DNA of 6,543 nt from an uncultured Campylobacter sp. (GTDB taxonomy: Bacteria > Campylobacterota > Campylobacteria > Campylobacterales > Campylobacteraceae). This document shows, piece after piece, positions 5,856-6,543 of this stretch. Each line of letters starts with the position of its first letter. Position 1 is the stretch's first letter. The notes beneath the pieces were generated by a model. That model had not been told where the DNA came from. It did no database searches and saw only the letters and a program-made list of their open reading frames with translations. Where the stretch lies: NCBI RefSeq assembly GCF_937997405.1, contig NZ_CALKTL010000119.1:1-6543 (forward strand), in the 5' to 3' direction. The position numbers were made by a program, and so were the translations under genes.

Positions 5856-5883
5856 ATTTAAAGCCGCAAAAAGCGGAATTTAA
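5852..5883 (+). terminator. Hairpin after rdgB, possible weak terminator
   Basis: CCGC (5864-5867), a loop of five A, and GCGG (5873-5876) form a short G+C-rich stem. TTAAATT (5852-5858) can pair with AATTTAA (5877-5883) outside it, with an unpaired TAAAG on one side. No T-run follows, only an A-rich stretch that leads into the tRNA promoter, so termination is uncertain. Confidence 0.4.
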
Positions 5884-5894
5884 GAAAAAATATA

Positions 5895-5900
5895 TATAAT
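5895..5900 (+). promoter_or_regulatory. -10 promoter element of the tRNA operon
   Basis: A perfect TATAAT lies within TATATATAAT, 29 bases before the first tRNA. The likely start near 5907 gives a leader of about 23 bases to be trimmed. No clear -35 is seen. It is the only obvious promoter before the six tRNA genes, although read-through from rdgB is possible. Confidence 0.65.
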
Positions 5901-5929
5901 ACGCTTTTCATTCAATCCACGAAAATCTA

Positions 5930-6006
<77 letters not shown>

Positions 6007-6010
6007 TTGT

Positions 6011-6088
6011 GGTGAGTTTAGCTCAGTAGGTTAGAGCATCAGATTGTGGTCCTGAGGGTCGTGGGTTCGATTCCCACAACTCACCCCA
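6011..6088 (+). tRNA. tRNA-His (anticodon GTG)
   Basis: The histidine-specific extra G at -1 (6011) is encoded and faces C73. The acceptor GTGAGTT pairs with AACTCAC, and CCA is encoded. The anticodon loop TTGTGGT carries GTG at 6046-6048. The anticodon stem TCAGA/CCTGA has an A-C mismatch at its loop-closing pair (6043 and 6051). The T arm GTGGG-TTCGATT-CCCAC is perfect. Only 4 bases separate it from tRNA-Pro. Confidence 0.96.
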
Positions 6089-6094
6089 CTTTAT

Positions 6095-6171
6095 GCGCTC
6101 GTAGCTCAATTGGATAGAGCAACAGACTTCGGATCTGTAGGTTGAAGGTTCGACTCCTTTCGAGCGTACCA
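6095..6171 (+). tRNA. tRNA-Arg (anticodon TCG)
   Basis: The acceptor GCGCTCG pairs with CGAGCGT (a G-T pair at 1-72), then A73 and encoded CCA. The anticodon stem ACAGA/TCTGT encloses CTTCGGA, anticodon TCG at 6129-6131, reading CGA and related arginine codons. The first 29 bases differ from the next tRNA-Arg at only two positions, suggesting a common origin. Confidence 0.96.
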
Positions 6172-6186
6172 CTGATTTGATATTTT

Positions 6187-6263
6187 GCGCTCATAGCTCA
6201 GTTGGATAGAGCAACGGCCTTCTAAGCCGTAGGCCAGAGGTTCGAATCCTCTTGGGCGTACCA
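6187..6263 (+). tRNA. tRNA-Arg (anticodon TCT)
   Basis: The acceptor GCGCTCA pairs with TGGGCGT (G-T pairs at 1-72 and 5-68), then A73 and encoded CCA. The anticodon stem ACGGC/GCCGT encloses CTTCTAA, anticodon TCT at 6221-6223, reading AGA/AGG. Position 7 changed from G to A relative to the previous tRNA-Arg, with the matching C to T change at its partner. Confidence 0.96.
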
Positions 6264-6299
6264 TATTAAGCTCATATTAAGAGCTTTTTGGCTAATATG
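6262..6299 (+). repeat. Structured spacer between tRNA-Arg(TCT) and tRNA-Leu
   Basis: CATATTAAG occurs twice in direct repeat (6262-6270 and 6273-6281). AAGCTC (6268-6273) pairs with GAGCTT (6281-6286) around a 7-base loop, followed by TTT. An outer CATATTA (6262-6268) can pair with TAATATG (6293-6299). It may be an attenuator-like hairpin inside the operon or an RNA-processing signal. It starts within the CCA end of tRNA-Arg. Confidence 0.4.
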
Positions 6300-6312
6300 C
6301 GCTTTCTTTTTT

Positions 6313-6397
6313 GCGGATGTGGTGAAATTGGCAGACACACCAGACTTAGGATCTGGCGCCTCACGGCATGAAGGTTCAAGTCCTTTCATCCGCACCA
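6313..6397 (+). tRNA. tRNA-Leu (anticodon TAG)
   Basis: This is a class II tRNA of 85 bases with a long variable arm. The acceptor GCGGATG pairs perfectly with CATCCGC, then A73 and encoded CCA. The anticodon stem CCAGA/TCTGG encloses CTTAGGA, anticodon TAG at 6347-6349, reading CUA and related leucine codons. The variable arm (GCGCCTCACGGC) folds on itself. The T loop is TTCAAGT. Confidence 0.96.
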
Positions 6398-6411
6398 TCC
6401 ATTCTACGCGT

Positions 6412-6486
6412 TCCGGATTAGCTCAGCGGTAGAGTAGGCGGCTGTTAACCGCTTGGTCGCTGGTTCGAATCCAGCATCCGGAGCCA
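6412..6486 (+). tRNA. tRNA-Asn (anticodon GTT)
   Basis: The acceptor TCCGGAT pairs perfectly with ATCCGGA, followed by G73, the usual asparagine discriminator, and encoded CCA. The anticodon stem GGCGG/CCGCT (one G-T pair) encloses CTGTTAA, anticodon GTT at 6444-6446. The T arm GCTGG-TTCGAAT-CCAGC is perfect. It is the last tRNA in the window; the 57 bases after it show no clear terminator or gene. Confidence 0.96.
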
Positions 6487-6543
6487 TATATACTCAAAAA
6501 CTCCTTTAGACCCCTGATTTTATCGATATTTAAAGAGCTTTAA

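Overview
The window is a mosaic of two kinds of DNA. Positions 2614-6543 look like an epsilonproteobacterial (Campylobacter-type) chromosome of moderate G+C: 31 of 60 bases in 4681-4740 and 32 of 60 in 5281-5340 are G or C. The evidence is the many AAATTT-type words, promoters with a strong TATAAT-like -10 after a T-rich stretch, tRNA genes with encoded CCA, and the character of the MoeA, YajR-like and RdgB proteins. A relatively G+C-rich oral species such as the C. gracilis/C. showae group would fit, but the species is inference. Positions 1-1462 are very A+T-rich (15 of 60 bases G or C in 301-360), and the proteins there resemble those of Fusobacterium-like anaerobes, which share the oral niche.

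Layout, left to right. (1) A minus-strand cobalamin lower-ligand cluster, read cobS > cobC > cobT, with cobT running off the left edge. CobS lacks about 30 N-terminal residues compared with the E. coli enzyme. (2) Directly upstream of cobS, one base from its ATG, is a 289-residue orphan gene of unknown function with its own promoter. (3) Positions 2334-2613 are a transition zone. They hold the orphan's promoter, an 8-bp inverted repeat and a reading frame broken by one stop that may be a gene remnant. (4) A minus-strand, translationally coupled pair: a YajR-like MFS transporter, then moeA for molybdenum cofactor synthesis. (5) A short divergent promoter region and rdgB (house-cleaning nucleotide pyrophosphatase) on the plus strand. 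(6) A plus-strand tRNA operon with a consensus -10: Pro(TGG), His(GTG), Arg(TCG), Arg(TCT), Leu(TAG), Asn(GTT), all with encoded CCA.

How the genes work together. CobT, CobC and CobS are consecutive or parallel steps of cobalamin nucleotide-loop assembly: CobT makes alpha-ribazole phosphate, CobC removes a phosphate, and CobS joins the ribazole moiety to adenosylcobinamide-GDP. The kinase/guanylyltransferase (CobU/CobP) is not visible here. The orphan's stop overlaps the cobS Shine-Dalgarno region, so its promoter probably drives the cob genes. The right half is ordinary housekeeping.

The most interesting region is the left third: probable transferred cob genes, a truncated cobS and an unrecognised gene placed exactly at the truncation. 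No clear new defence, CRISPR or mobile system was found, and no integrase or transposase is visible.
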